A DNA stretch of 51,860 nucleotides from Thermoplasmatota archaeon (lineage in GTDB: Archaea > Thermoplasmatota > JAKEGO01 > JANQNJ01): the NCBI GenBank assembly GCA_028279645.1, contig JANQNJ010000012.1:1-51860 (forward strand), given 5' to 3'. Shown here piece after piece: positions 23,948 to 31,761 of the stretch (positions within the stretch are counted from its first letter, which is position 1; each line of letters opens with the position of its first letter). A program made the position numbers and the translations under genes. The notes below the pieces were generated by a model that saw only the letters and a list, made by a program, of their open reading frames with translations, searched no databases and had not been told where the DNA came from.

Positions 23948-23997
23948 TAAAGCAATCTATAAGTATTATAAGTGATATAGAACCTATAGGTGTTATA

Positions 23998-24180
23998 ATG
24001 GCAACAACAATTGCTATTTCACAAGAGACCAAGGAAACACTTCGTTCTTATGGAGAAAAAGGCGAGAGTTACGAGAAGATCATAAACCGTCTCTTGCACG
24101 ATGCAGCTTGGAAGAAATTGGATGAGCGATGGAACAGAATTCTGGAAACTGAAGAATTTATTCCATTGGATGAATTGTAA
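23998..24180 (+). CDS. Cassette 6: antitoxin of RelE-type module
   Basis: 60 residues from ATG 23998; the track start at 23920 lies inside repeat E and is rejected. The sequence TIAISQETKETLRSYGEKGE and SYEKIINRLLHDAAW is a short ribbon-helix-helix-like antitoxin with a Glu-rich C-terminus that could wrap the toxin. The TAA stop overlaps the toxin ATG by one base. RelE partner follows directly. Confidence 0.7.
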   Translation: MATTIAISQETKETLRSYGEKGESYEKIINRLLHDAAWKKLDERWNRILETEEFIPLDEL

Positions 24181-24455
24181 TGTATTCGGTAACTACATCT
24201 GAAACCTTCAGAAAGCAGTTAAGCAAGTTGGAGACTAAGGATAAGAATCGAATAAGAAAGGGTCTTCAATGCCTCTGTGAGGATCCTATAACACCTAGAT
24301 CCGGTGCGGATATTTTACTGATGGAACGTACTGATCCTCCGAAGTATAGGATTCGGATCGGCAATTTCAGGGTTGTATACAGGATCGAGAAGAAGGTCGT
24401 TAAGATTATTGAAGTATTCCCGAGAGGTCGGGGATATCGAATAATAATACCATAG
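24180..24455 (+). CDS. Cassette 6: RelE/ParE-family toxin
   Basis: 91 residues. FRKQLSKLETKDKNRIRKGL, then a KYRIRIGNFRVVYRIE strand pair and a C-terminal VFPRGRGYRI are the RelE/ParE fold signatures. RelE-type toxins usually cleave mRNA at the ribosome. The stop TAG (24453-24455) directly touches repeat F, again with the G of TAG as the first base of the repeat. Confidence 0.8.
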   Translation: MYSVTTSETFRKQLSKLETKDKNRIRKGLQCLCEDPITPRSGADILLMERTDPPKYRIRIGNFRVVYRIEKKVVKIIEVFPRGRGYRIIIP

Positions 24456-24477
24456 CGAGCCGCCCCGACGAGCGGAT
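24455..24477 (+). repeat. Cassette repeat copy F (23 bp, only the two ends)
   Basis: GCGAGCCGCCCCG joined to aCGAGCGGAT: the extreme 5' and 3' ends of the repeat fused with everything between lost. It marks the right end of the array. Confidence 0.75.
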
Positions 24478-24687
24478 AATAGGTGATGAAATCTCCGAAA
24501 AGCATGATCGATTCAACTATTTCGCAACTCCGTATATTCTCGTCATAGTTGGGTTAATATCTCTTATTGACGGGCTAGTCAACTCATCGCTTTCAAAGCT
24601 ATTGCTAGGATTCCTTCTAATTAGTCTTGGTGTAATTGTTTTCTTAATCATGGGAAATGCTGGGAAGACCGAACGGCCCAGACGCTA
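24478..24687 (+). pseudogene. Remnant small membrane ORF after the array
   Basis: A frame open through 24485-24687 (stop TAG) encodes FATPYILVIVGLISLIDG, SSLSKLLLGFLL, LGVIVFLIMGN and ends GKTERPRR, a two-TM protein. It lacks ATG, GTG or TTG at its beginning; the only well-placed ATG (24487, after AGGTG) is in another frame that stops after about 20 codons. Probably a decayed cassette with a frameshift near its start. The stretch 24688-24870 holds no gene, only a TATA-like ataaacttaag near 24781. Confidence 0.4.
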
Positions 24688-24870
24688 GCAGAAGTGATCG
24701 AATGGCCGCCTTTCAATAATGATTCAACACAGCCTAAAGGGCACGCCGACGTCGATCGAACAATATTCAAATCCATCACCAATAAACTTAAGTAACGCAA
24801 TATTCCAGGTTTTCTCAAGGGAGGGAGTAAGTACGATACGCCGTTCAACGATCGATCTGGAGGTAGCGGA

Positions 24871-26214
24871 ATGAGAGGAAAGGTCCAGGGCACGATCAGA
24901 CCGAAGATACTGGTCCTGGTCGCTCTTCTCTCTATGATAATGGTCTCATTATCAGGATGCGTTAACGAGACGCATCAGTACAAGTATGACTATGAGAACC
25001 TGAACATGACCATCGACGAGGACGGGAACGTCCATGTTGTCTGGCAGCAGATCAAGAAGGGAACTGCAAGGACCTACTACAACAAGATCGCGAACGATGG
25101 AAAGGTGCTGGTAAAGCAGAAGCTGCTCCATGCCGGCAATTCATCCAGACACGAGACAAGGCCCCAGTGGTTGATCGATCCTGATATCGCCATGGCCCAC
25201 GACGGCGACGTCCTGATAGTGTTCTCGGACAACTGGGAGATCTACGTCACGAAGCTGGACAATGACGGGGCCTTCATCATCACTCCCATCGTGATCTCGG
25301 GCGATCGGATCTCATCCGATGCCAGGGCCGTGGTGGACAGCCTGGGGCGGCTGAATGTAGTTTATACCGTTGATAACGGCACTATGACCGATCTGGTCCA
25401 TGTCGTGATCGACGGCAGCTTGACCATGGTCTCCTACCATGTCCGGACCGGACGCGATTACTTCGATCCATCTATCGTCATGAGCCCAACGGGCGATATC
25501 TACGTCTGCTATGGGCATGAATGGACCTATTCACCATGGTTCCTAGGCAGCTATAAGATCCAGAACCTTCACGTGACCCACTATGACCCGACAGGCGACC
25601 TTGTCGACCATCACAATATCTCGAAGGCGACAAATGACCAGTCGGTCTATTCACCCGAGATCTGCATCGGTCCCGATGACAAGATCGGCATCGTTTACAA
25701 CAACGACTCGGGACTGAAGTACTATCCCTTCGATAATCATACGGCGATCATGAGCTCGGGTGTCCGTTACAACGGAATGGTCCGAGAGAACACCTCCATT
25801 CACAAACCTGCTGTTTCCTATGACGGGTTCAGCGGGTACGACATAGTCTGGCAGGATGAGAGTTCGGAGAAGCAGAGCGTCTATCATGCCAGGATCGACT
25901 CCAGTGGAAGGATGTTCACATTCCCCCATCGGCTCTCACCAAAGTCACACAACGCCCATGATCCCGCGATCGTCACCGATGAGCAGGGAGACTCGCACAT
26001 CACATGGGTACGTACCATCGGTGGAGCACAGAAGCTCTGGTACATGAAGCTCGATAGGACGGGTGAGGTCCACGTCATGAAGAACATCATGATCGGGGAT
26101 GACGAGATCGAGCGGATCGTGTTCAGCGAGTTCCTGCTTTATGGGACCGCGATCACGATCGTAATGGCCGTTGCCTTCGGGGTCGTTTACAGGCGGGACT
26201 ATCCAGATGAATAG
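24871..26214 (+). CDS. Lipoprotein with beta-propeller-like domain and C-terminal TM helix
   Basis: 447 residues from ATG 24871, preceded by GGAGGTAG. The lipobox LSGC (Cys about 27) ends the signal peptide. Repeated motifs of the type DEDGNVHVVWQQ, SPTGDIYVCYGH and DEQGDSHITWV occur about every 50-60 residues, as in BNR/sialidase-like propellers. A TM helix near 420-440 and a short basic/acidic tail end the protein, so it may be anchored at both ends. Probably recognises an external ligand. No catalytic site is seen. Confidence 0.7.
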   Translation: MRGKVQGTIRPKILVLVALLSMIMVSLSGCVNETHQYKYDYENLNMTIDEDGNVHVVWQQIKKGTARTYYNKIANDGKVLVKQKLLHAGNSSRHETRPQWLIDPDIAMAHDGDVLIVFSDNWEIYVTKLDNDGAFIITPIVISGDRISSDARAVVDSLGRLNVVYTVDNGTMTDLVHVVIDGSLTMVSYHVRTGRDYFDPSIVMSPTGDIYVCYGHEWTYSPWFLGSYKIQNLHVTHYDPTGDLVDHHNISKATNDQSVYSPEICIGPDDKIGIVYNNDSGLKYYPFDNHTAIMSSGVRYNGMVRENTSIHKPAVSYDGFSGYDIVWQDESSEKQSVYHARIDSSGRMFTFPHRLSPKSHNAHDPAIVTDEQGDSHITWVRTIGGAQKLWYMKLDRTGEVHVMKNIMIGDDEIERIVFSEFLLYGTAITIVMAVAFGVVYRRDYPDE

Positions 26215-26282
26215 ACTAAACGTCGCTGCTTCCATCTGCAGCACGAACATTGAAGAGATCACTACAGGAAAGAGATGATACT

Positions 26283-26501
26283 ATGCGACCTCCAAGTCGA
26301 GTTCCGTTGGCATACTACTATGACTACGGTGAAGGCATGGATCAGAACAGGTACTCTGCATTCGAGCGATCAGAGATCGAGAGTTCGATGCGCGAGTCCG
26401 AGATCCCGAAGAGGAAGTTGGAGGATAAGGCCTCAACGATCATCATCATCGCCGTCGTCGTGTTCTTTCTACTGGTATTCATCAATCTGTTTGTCCTTTG
26501 A
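26283..26501 (+). CDS. Small tail-anchored membrane protein
   Basis: 72 residues from ATG 26283 (the track start TTG 26250 adds 11 unlikely residues). The N-terminal part is hydrophilic with Tyr, Arg and Glu; a C-terminal helix STIIIIAVVVFFLLVFINLF anchors it. The function is unknown. It ends close to a ferredoxin-like remnant on the other strand. Confidence 0.5.
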   Translation: MRPPSRVPLAYYYDYGEGMDQNRYSAFERSEIESSMRESEIPKRKLEDKASTIIIIAVVVFFLLVFINLFVL

Positions 26502-26754
26502 CCGTTCCACCATGGTGACCGCATCTGCGGGACAGGTGGAAACGCAATCGCCGCAACTATTGCCTTTTTCCTGATCGCTATAAAACTTCCCGTCGACGTT
26601 CTCCCTTGCCTTGATTTTACGCGACGCATCCGTCCATGGGTTCGACACCTTTCACCAGCTCCCATTTGGAATAGATGATAAGCTTAGGGACAGAATCTAC
26701 CTGAAATTCAGTTATCAGAGCGTTAAGATTATAATCAATTGAAATTATTATCAT
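26469..26754 (-). pseudogene. Ferredoxin-like remnant with a frameshift
   Basis: No ORF of the track covers it. On the minus strand one frame from ATG 26754 reads VPKLIIYSKWELVKGVE and MDGCVA, then stops at 26617-26619. The next frame, down to the TAG at 26469-26471, reads RKIKARENVDGKFYSDQEKG, then SCGDCVSTCPADAVTMVE. CxxCxxxCP is the [4Fe-4S] ferredoxin signature. One indel would join the two. It overlaps the end of the + strand gene by about 30 bp. A functional gene is unlikely as it stands. Confidence 0.4.
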
Positions 26755-26771
26755 GTGCAAGGAGGAAAGGA

Positions 26772-27464
26772 ATGGTCCTGGAGCAGAGATCCGTGAGCGA
26801 AGGAGTAAGAGATCTTATCGAGTATCTCAAGGTCCAGAAGATGTACGTCGAGGGCGTCATCAGGGACACCGAGGTCGGCGATATCATGAAGGTGTTCCGC
26901 GAGGTGTCCGAAGAGAACGGGTTGAGGGTAAAGATGAGCAATCACACCGAGGACGACGGCCAGCATCTGGCAGTTCGCGGCGGCGGTCTTACCGGGACCG
27001 TGGTGAACCTTCTTCCGCTCGGAGACCTTACCCGGACCGGTTCCCGGGAGGCGATCGAGATGAACGTCGCAAGGTTAGAGGACGACCTCGTCGTGGACAT
27101 CTCCGTCGTGCCTTTGATGATCCTGATGGACGATGAGGAGGCCTTCGTGTTCACTCAGGGGATATTCGAGAGGTTCACCGACAAGAAGAACGTGAAGGAG
27201 ACCTTCGACGGCATCCTGTACAGCCTGAAGGCGAAAGGCATCGAGCTCAAGAATGACGTTCCAGGAGAGTACCGGGAGACCCTCGCCTCATCGGAGTTCA
27301 TGTACAATCCGAAGAAGAACCACTACTACCTGATGCACCAGATGAAATGTCCGAAGTGCGAGTACGAGTACAGATCGAGGACAATACTGGGATCGAAGCG
27401 GGACCTGAAGGGGTTGTCGACCTGCACGAAGTGCAACGGTAGGTTCAGGGTGACGCTGAGCTGA
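26772..27464 (+). CDS. Protein with C-terminal zinc ribbon, unknown function
   Basis: 230 residues from ATG 26772, preceded by AAGGAGGAAAGG, so the track start 26739 is not used. A helical N-terminus (about 1-50), a central beta-rich region with LAVRGGGLTGTVVNLLPLG, and a C-terminal zinc ribbon (CPKCEYEYRS ... CTKCNGRF, about 195-225). The family is not recognised. It begins a gene run with two more zinc-ribbon proteins. Confidence 0.6.
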   Translation: MVLEQRSVSEGVRDLIEYLKVQKMYVEGVIRDTEVGDIMKVFREVSEENGLRVKMSNHTEDDGQHLAVRGGGLTGTVVNLLPLGDLTRTGSREAIEMNVARLEDDLVVDISVVPLMILMDDEEAFVFTQGIFERFTDKKNVKETFDGILYSLKAKGIELKNDVPGEYRETLASSEFMYNPKKNHYYLMHQMKCPKCEYEYRSRTILGSKRDLKGLSTCTKCNGRFRVTLS

Positions 27465-27476
27465 TGGTCAGATCCT

Positions 27477-27872
27477 ATGCACGTCGATGAATATCTGAAA
27501 CGGATGCGCGCGATCCACTTCGGAGCGATCCTGTTGATAACAATTGTCTTCGTGATGATCTTTGCGGGAATGAGGCCTCCTAAAGGACCTTTCGGCCAGC
27601 TCCTGACGATCATGTTCATGCTGATCGCGATCCCACTCGTTTCGTATCGATCAAGGGTCGGAAAGGCACTGAAGTATCAGTGTCCCGACTGTAACGCGGT
27701 GAACGAATACTCGATCATCAATAACGAGACCACTGATTGGGAAGTGACCGAGATAAAGCGCATCATCAAAGGATGGGAGCTGGTTCGATGCAACGGATGC
27801 TATTCGGAATACCGGCTGGAATATCATCGATATCAGGACCTCGCACCTGATTATTCGGACCTGATCGATTGA
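27477..27872 (+). CDS. Two-TM membrane protein with zinc-ribbon-like domain
   Basis: 131 residues. Two TM helices (about 13-32 and 39-57) followed by a cytosolic domain with CPDCNAVNEY (about 70) and CNGCYSEYR (about 105), likely one zinc site. It starts 12 bp after the previous stop, so the two are probably co-transcribed. Unknown function. Confidence 0.6.
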   Translation: MHVDEYLKRMRAIHFGAILLITIVFVMIFAGMRPPKGPFGQLLTIMFMLIAIPLVSYRSRVGKALKYQCPDCNAVNEYSIINNETTDWEVTEIKRIIKGWELVRCNGCYSEYRLEYHRYQDLAPDYSDLID

Positions 27873-27891
27873 GTTCAGAAGGAGGTATCAA

Positions 27892-28128
27892 ATGGACCTG
27901 GATTATACATGCCCTGTATGCGGATCGAAAGAACCCTACTTCGCCGAGGTCTATGCACGGTACAAGGTAAAAGCATCGATATTCACACCAACGATAGACC
28001 AGGTGATCTGCGGCAAATGCGGCTTTGTCCGCGACTTCGTCAAACAGGAGTACCTTGAAAAGATGAGGAAGAAGTACGAACGGATCGATCCGTCCGGTCA
28101 CAAAACGGAAGGAAAGGCCGGGACGTAA
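27892..28128 (+). CDS. Small zinc-ribbon protein
   Basis: 78 residues after an AGGAGGTATCA ribosome binding site. CPVCGSKEPYF (about 7) and CGKCGFVRDF (about 42) form the zinc site. A basic, charged helix ends the protein. It sits in line with the two preceding zinc-ribbon genes. Confidence 0.6.
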   Translation: MDLDYTCPVCGSKEPYFAEVYARYKVKASIFTPTIDQVICGKCGFVRDFVKQEYLEKMRKKYERIDPSGHKTEGKAGT

Positions 28129-28157
28129 CATGTGTGGTAGGTTGAACAGGTGATCGA

Positions 28158-28742
28158 ATGAAGATGCCCGAGGAGAGAAATAGGCAGGACTGGCGCATCA
28201 TCGCACTGATCTTGATCATCAACATCATCTTCTTAGGAAATAGTCTCTATTCGTTGTATAGACCGGCACCGATCGACATGTTCATCATGGAAACAGACAC
28301 CATCGGGAAGGTCATCAACGTGACCATGACAGATGGACATTCCATTCGCTACTCCATCGAGAACCTTTCCGATGGGGATCAGGACGACAATCTATACCAA
28401 GTCAAGGTCAGGTTCTATCTTCGGGGCCAACGGAGAGTGGACATCGGCTCCGACAGCATCGAGCTAAGGATCGAGAACTGGACCAATCGCTCTGATCTCA
28501 GGTACATTGGTACGGATCGTTACTTTCACCGGATCGCGGAGATACACGATCTGAACGTGTCATATGCCAAGTTCGAAGAGAGCGTCCATCCGAAGGACGA
28601 TCCACATACCCGCATCTACATGTTCAGGGTCCCTCGGGGATTCGATGCAAAGCGGATCCGGATCGATGACGGGGCGTCCCATGGATCCCAACGCCTGTTC
28701 CCGAAGATCGATTGGAAAAAGGTCAGTGAAGGTTATCAATAG
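28158..28742 (+). CDS. Membrane-anchored protein of unknown function
   Basis: 194 residues. A single N-terminal hydrophobic helix (about 13-36) with a cytoplasmic basic start, then an external beta-rich region with several glycosylation sites (ENWTNRS). The C-terminus (IDDGASHGSQRLFP) is not distinctive. No family recognised. Confidence 0.6.
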   Translation: MKMPEERNRQDWRIIALILIINIIFLGNSLYSLYRPAPIDMFIMETDTIGKVINVTMTDGHSIRYSIENLSDGDQDDNLYQVKVRFYLRGQRRVDIGSDSIELRIENWTNRSDLRYIGTDRYFHRIAEIHDLNVSYAKFEESVHPKDDPHTRIYMFRVPRGFDAKRIRIDDGASHGSQRLFPKIDWKKVSEGYQ

Positions 28743-28804
28743 GGTCCGACAAGGTCCAGAACCAGAGGGAAAACCTCATCATCCATCACATCGATGCGGT
28801 AGCA

Positions 28805-29143
28805 ATGGCGGAATATACGGGACCCTCGGACCGATTGGAGCTGTACGACAAGCTTGTCAACTCGGTGGAAGGCTTCGAGCGCAAGGGAAAGACGATGCCG
28901 TACACCTCTCACAACGGGCACATGTTCTCACACCTTTCGAAAGAGGGTACGCTGGGGATCAGGCTCCCCAAGGACGAGCATGCTGCCTTCATCGAGAAGT
29001 ATGATGCGGAGCAGTACATGCAGTTCGGGAAGAAGATGAGAGGGTATGTCGCCGTTCCCCGCGACCTGCTCGAGAGGACCGATGAGCTGAAAGCGTATCT
29101 TGAGATGAGCTTCGAGTACATCAAGACGCTCGAACCGAAATAG
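28805..29143 (+). CDS. TfoX/YjbR-like domain protein
   Basis: 112 residues. The sequence HNGHMFSHLSKEGTLGIRLP followed by a long helical half (DELKAYLEMSFEYIKTL) resembles TfoX N-terminal or YdhG/YjbR-like small domains, seen in DNA-binding or stress-related contexts. Start ATG 28805 directly follows a GATGCGGTAGCA stretch. Function is uncertain. Confidence 0.55.
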   Translation: MAEYTGPSDRLELYDKLVNSVEGFERKGKTMPYTSHNGHMFSHLSKEGTLGIRLPKDEHAAFIEKYDAEQYMQFGKKMRGYVAVPRDLLERTDELKAYLEMSFEYIKTLEPK

Positions 29144-29248
29144 AACAGATAATTCGGTCGATCTTCCGTTTGGTCATTGCCTACGACCAGAACCTTATCA
29201 GATTTGAACCATGATAATATCGAACTATGATCTCCTCGGGGGTGTAAG

Positions 29249-30187
29249 ATGAGATGCGGTAACTGCGGTAAACCTGCGAACTACGTCGACGAATATTCAA
29301 GATGGTACTGCTATCCATGCCAGCAGTATCTGCCTGAGGATGCTGTTAGAGCGGTGGAGAGGGAGCACGCAATGATCGACCTTCCTTCGTTGGTCTTGAA
29401 GGCACGGGATTCCAACGATCAGCACCTGATCGACACGATCCACACCCGGGTTCTGAGCGCCTATCAATGGTTCTATATCACCAAGGACCCAGCCCATACT
29501 ACCCCCTCCGATGGCCCTGCACAGGCTCCCGTCATGACCGGTCTGGAGGATGGGAAGAGGTCGATGTTCCTCTTTACCAGCACCGATCGATTGAACGATT
29601 TCATGAAGAAGGAAGGGATGGTAGGCGAGGGAGGGGATCAATGGGTGATCGCCACGACGCCGATATCGATCATAAACAGTTCCGAGCAGCATGCAAAGGA
29701 CGGCATCGATGTGATCCTGGTCAACGACAACTGGGAGATGCCCATGGCCAGCCTCCGTTCCACATACTATCATTATGTGAAACCCCACGACTTCAAGACC
29801 TTGATAGAGACAGCGACGAGGACGGATGCAACAGAGGATTACGGTAATCTTTGGAAGGCCGTGTTCGATCTTCCGATGTGGTTCTTCATAGGACGTCCCG
29901 AGGACGGCGTTCTGCTGATGACCGGCGGTCCCGGCCGGTTCGAGGTCCATCTCTATCTATCCTACGCTCTCGCGGAGAAGGAGCTGATATCGGTCAACCG
30001 ATCGAAGCCGGGGATGAACTTCAGGGTATTCCCTCTCACACCCGACGAGTCGTTGGGATTCCTCAGACATCTTGGCGAGTCCGTCAAACCTGCCGGTCTG
30101 CTTCTGCGGGACGAGGGCGCGACCACGGGGATAACGTTCACGAAGATATTCGATATCAAGCGCTTGATGGACCAGAACGCCTTCTGA
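29249..30187 (+). CDS. Zinc-ribbon leader protein with SseB-like domain(s)
   Basis: 312 residues from ATG 29249, with GGGGGTGTAAG upstream. The leader CGNCGKPANYVDEYSRWYCY and its PCQQYLPE form the recurrent zinc-ribbon. The remainder holds two SseB-like alpha/beta repeats (RSMFLFTSTDRLNDF at about 105 and RPEDGVLLMTGG at about 215). SseB folds occur in secreted and cytosolic proteins of unclear role. No TM helix, so it is cytosolic. Confidence 0.6.
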   Translation: MRCGNCGKPANYVDEYSRWYCYPCQQYLPEDAVRAVEREHAMIDLPSLVLKARDSNDQHLIDTIHTRVLSAYQWFYITKDPAHTTPSDGPAQAPVMTGLEDGKRSMFLFTSTDRLNDFMKKEGMVGEGGDQWVIATTPISIINSSEQHAKDGIDVILVNDNWEMPMASLRSTYYHYVKPHDFKTLIETATRTDATEDYGNLWKAVFDLPMWFFIGRPEDGVLLMTGGPGRFEVHLYLSYALAEKELISVNRSKPGMNFRVFPLTPDESLGFLRHLGESVKPAGLLLRDEGATTGITFTKIFDIKRLMDQNAF

Positions 30188-30248
30188 GCCGGTGAGGAGA
30201 TCGATCTCAACACGGAGAGATTATTATGGACCATGACGAAGTGATCGG

Positions 30249-30728
30249 ATGAGGACGGAACGACCGCCCGATCGACAGGGCGATGAATGGCTGGTATCCG
30301 ACCATGGACGGACCATGGGCCCAATGCCGTGGGGCGAGGTAATGAACGGTCTGCATTCCGGCCGGATATCGAACGCCGCTCATATCAAGAACGTTCATCA
30401 TCGGGACTGGGCGCCGCTCATGCAACTCCTACATCCGCCTCAGGCCCCCTCCGAGTTGGACGGGTTGCTGCCAAGCCGCTATGATGCGCTCTTCTACCTG
30501 GGGGTCGGCATCTTCATGATCGGCATCGCGCTCATCTTCGATCATCCGCTGATCGGACTCTCACTGCTCACGGTTTCTCCCGGGATCGAGGTCCTTGCTC
30601 TGATCCTCGAGGCGAGGGACAAGAGGACCACGATCGCCGGCGCCATTGGTAATGTGATGGCCATTCTGTGGATCATCGTCCAGGTCATCGTCACATACTT
30701 CATGGCGGAGACCTGGGTGTTCAATTAG
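30249..30728 (+). CDS. GYF_2-domain membrane protein
   Basis: 159 residues. The N-terminal domain (EWLVSDHGRTMGPMPWGEVM, then HSGRISNAAHIKN and DWAPL, about 12-58) matches the GYF_2 pattern of bacterial and archaeal membrane proteins. Three or four TM helices follow (about 80-155). It may be a peptide-binding regulator of a membrane partner. Partner unknown. Confidence 0.65.
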   Translation: MRTERPPDRQGDEWLVSDHGRTMGPMPWGEVMNGLHSGRISNAAHIKNVHHRDWAPLMQLLHPPQAPSELDGLLPSRYDALFYLGVGIFMIGIALIFDHPLIGLSLLTVSPGIEVLALILEARDKRTTIAGAIGNVMAILWIIVQVIVTYFMAETWVFN

Positions 30729-30753
30729 GACCCTATTCAACACGATGCCCGGC

Positions 30754-30975
30754 TCACCTTTTCTTCGCCATTATGGCCGGGATATAGCCGATGAGCTGGA
30801 TCACACCGACTATGATCAGATACAGTCCGACTATCAGCTCTATCGTCACTATCTCCAGGAGGACGATCACTCCAAAGATTATCGTGACGATGGCAGCGAT
30901 CATTCCTGTTATTCCCAGTTTTCCGAATATCTTTCCAACGGTGTCGTCGATCACATTTTCCGACATGTTGACCAT
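30754..30975 (-). CDS. Small two-TM membrane protein
   Basis: 73 residues on the minus strand; ATG 30975 (alternative ATG 30966). Two hydrophobic helices (GMIAAIVTIIFGVIVLLEIV and IELIVGLYLIIVGVIQLIGY) separated by a very short turn. The N-terminal VIDDTVGKIFGKLG may be amphipathic. It is convergent to the GYF_2 gene. Confidence 0.6.
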   Translation of the reverse strand: MVNMSENVIDDTVGKIFGKLGITGMIAAIVTIIFGVIVLLEIVTIELIVGLYLIIVGVIQLIGYIPAIMAKKR

Positions 30976-31091
30976 CTCTTTGTGATGACCCGGTTCGGAT
31001 GATATAAGGATTTACGCTATCATCTTCGACCGATCTCGATCGGGTTGGCTGATCATGATACACACAGAGAAGCAACACAGGCCGTGATAGG

Positions 31092-31283
31092 ATGCCAGTT
31101 CGAATAGGTAGCATCGAGGACCGCATCATCCGGGTGATGCTGGCCATCGGTCTCCCGGCCGTGATGATCTGTACCTGGTATCTTGCCACGAACAGCCTCC
31201 AGGACCCTTTCGACGAGGAACTGGCGATCCTCATCATCGTCCCCTTCTTCACAACCTGGCTTTACCTGACACGAAGAAGGTAA
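31092..31283 (+). CDS. Small two-TM membrane protein
   Basis: 63 residues from ATG 31092. Helices at about 14-31 and 41-58, with a basic C-terminal RRR. The function is unknown. It stands divergent to the gene at 30754. Confidence 0.5.
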   Translation: MPVRIGSIEDRIIRVMLAIGLPAVMICTWYLATNSLQDPFDEELAILIIVPFFTTWLYLTRRR

Positions 31284-31362
31284 TGGGCGATACGAACCTA
31301 TATGTGAACCGGGGTCCATATATCATCTGAGGCGGGGACGCCACGAGATCAGAGGTGATCAC

Positions 31363-31704
31363 ATGGACCTACCATCGGGTCATTCCGTAGTTATCGATGT
31401 CAACGAGTACGTCAGGCTCACGCCTGAGAAGTGGATCAACTACACCCTCACGCCGGTGAACGATTGCTTGCTGAGGCTGGGGATCTTCGAAGGGGAGTTC
31501 CACTGGCACCATCACGACGATGAGGACGAGGTCTTCTTCGTCCTCTCCGGCGAGCTGATCCTGGACGTGGAGGACGAGTCGTTCAGACTTGGACCGAACC
31601 AGGGTTACACTGTACCTCGTGGGGTTGAACACCGGACCCGGGCCGAGGTCAAGACGGTCTGCCTGATGATCGAGGGGAACACCGTCGATCCCAAGGGCGA
31701 CTGA
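31363..31704 (+). CDS. Cupin-domain protein
   Basis: 113 residues. The metal site HWHHHDDEDEVFFVLSG (about residues 46-62) fits the cupin motif G-x5-HxH-x4-E-x6-G, and the second motif (PRGVEHRTRAE, about 86-96) supplies the fourth ligand. Single-domain cupins are often sugar isomerases or metabolite-binding proteins. AGGTGATC ribosome binding site upstream. The substrate cannot be inferred. Confidence 0.8.
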   Translation: MDLPSGHSVVIDVNEYVRLTPEKWINYTLTPVNDCLLRLGIFEGEFHWHHHDDEDEVFFVLSGELILDVEDESFRLGPNQGYTVPRGVEHRTRAEVKTVCLMIEGNTVDPKGD

Positions 31705-31761
31705 GCGAGGAGGGGTCCAGGGTCGGAACCGGTCCCTGAAAGTAGTTAACAATCGAGGAGG

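Noticed and set aside
19364-24477. Classical integron or CALIN with attC sites
   Set aside because: The repeat ends lack the attC core sequences (RYYYAAC and GTTRRRY), the length is constant near 226 bp rather than variable, and no integron integrase is present. The cassette-like layout is kept as a finding, but not the integron name.
19364-24477. CRISPR array
   Set aside because: The repeats are 225-226 bp, the spacers are intact ORFs of differing length, and there are no cas genes.
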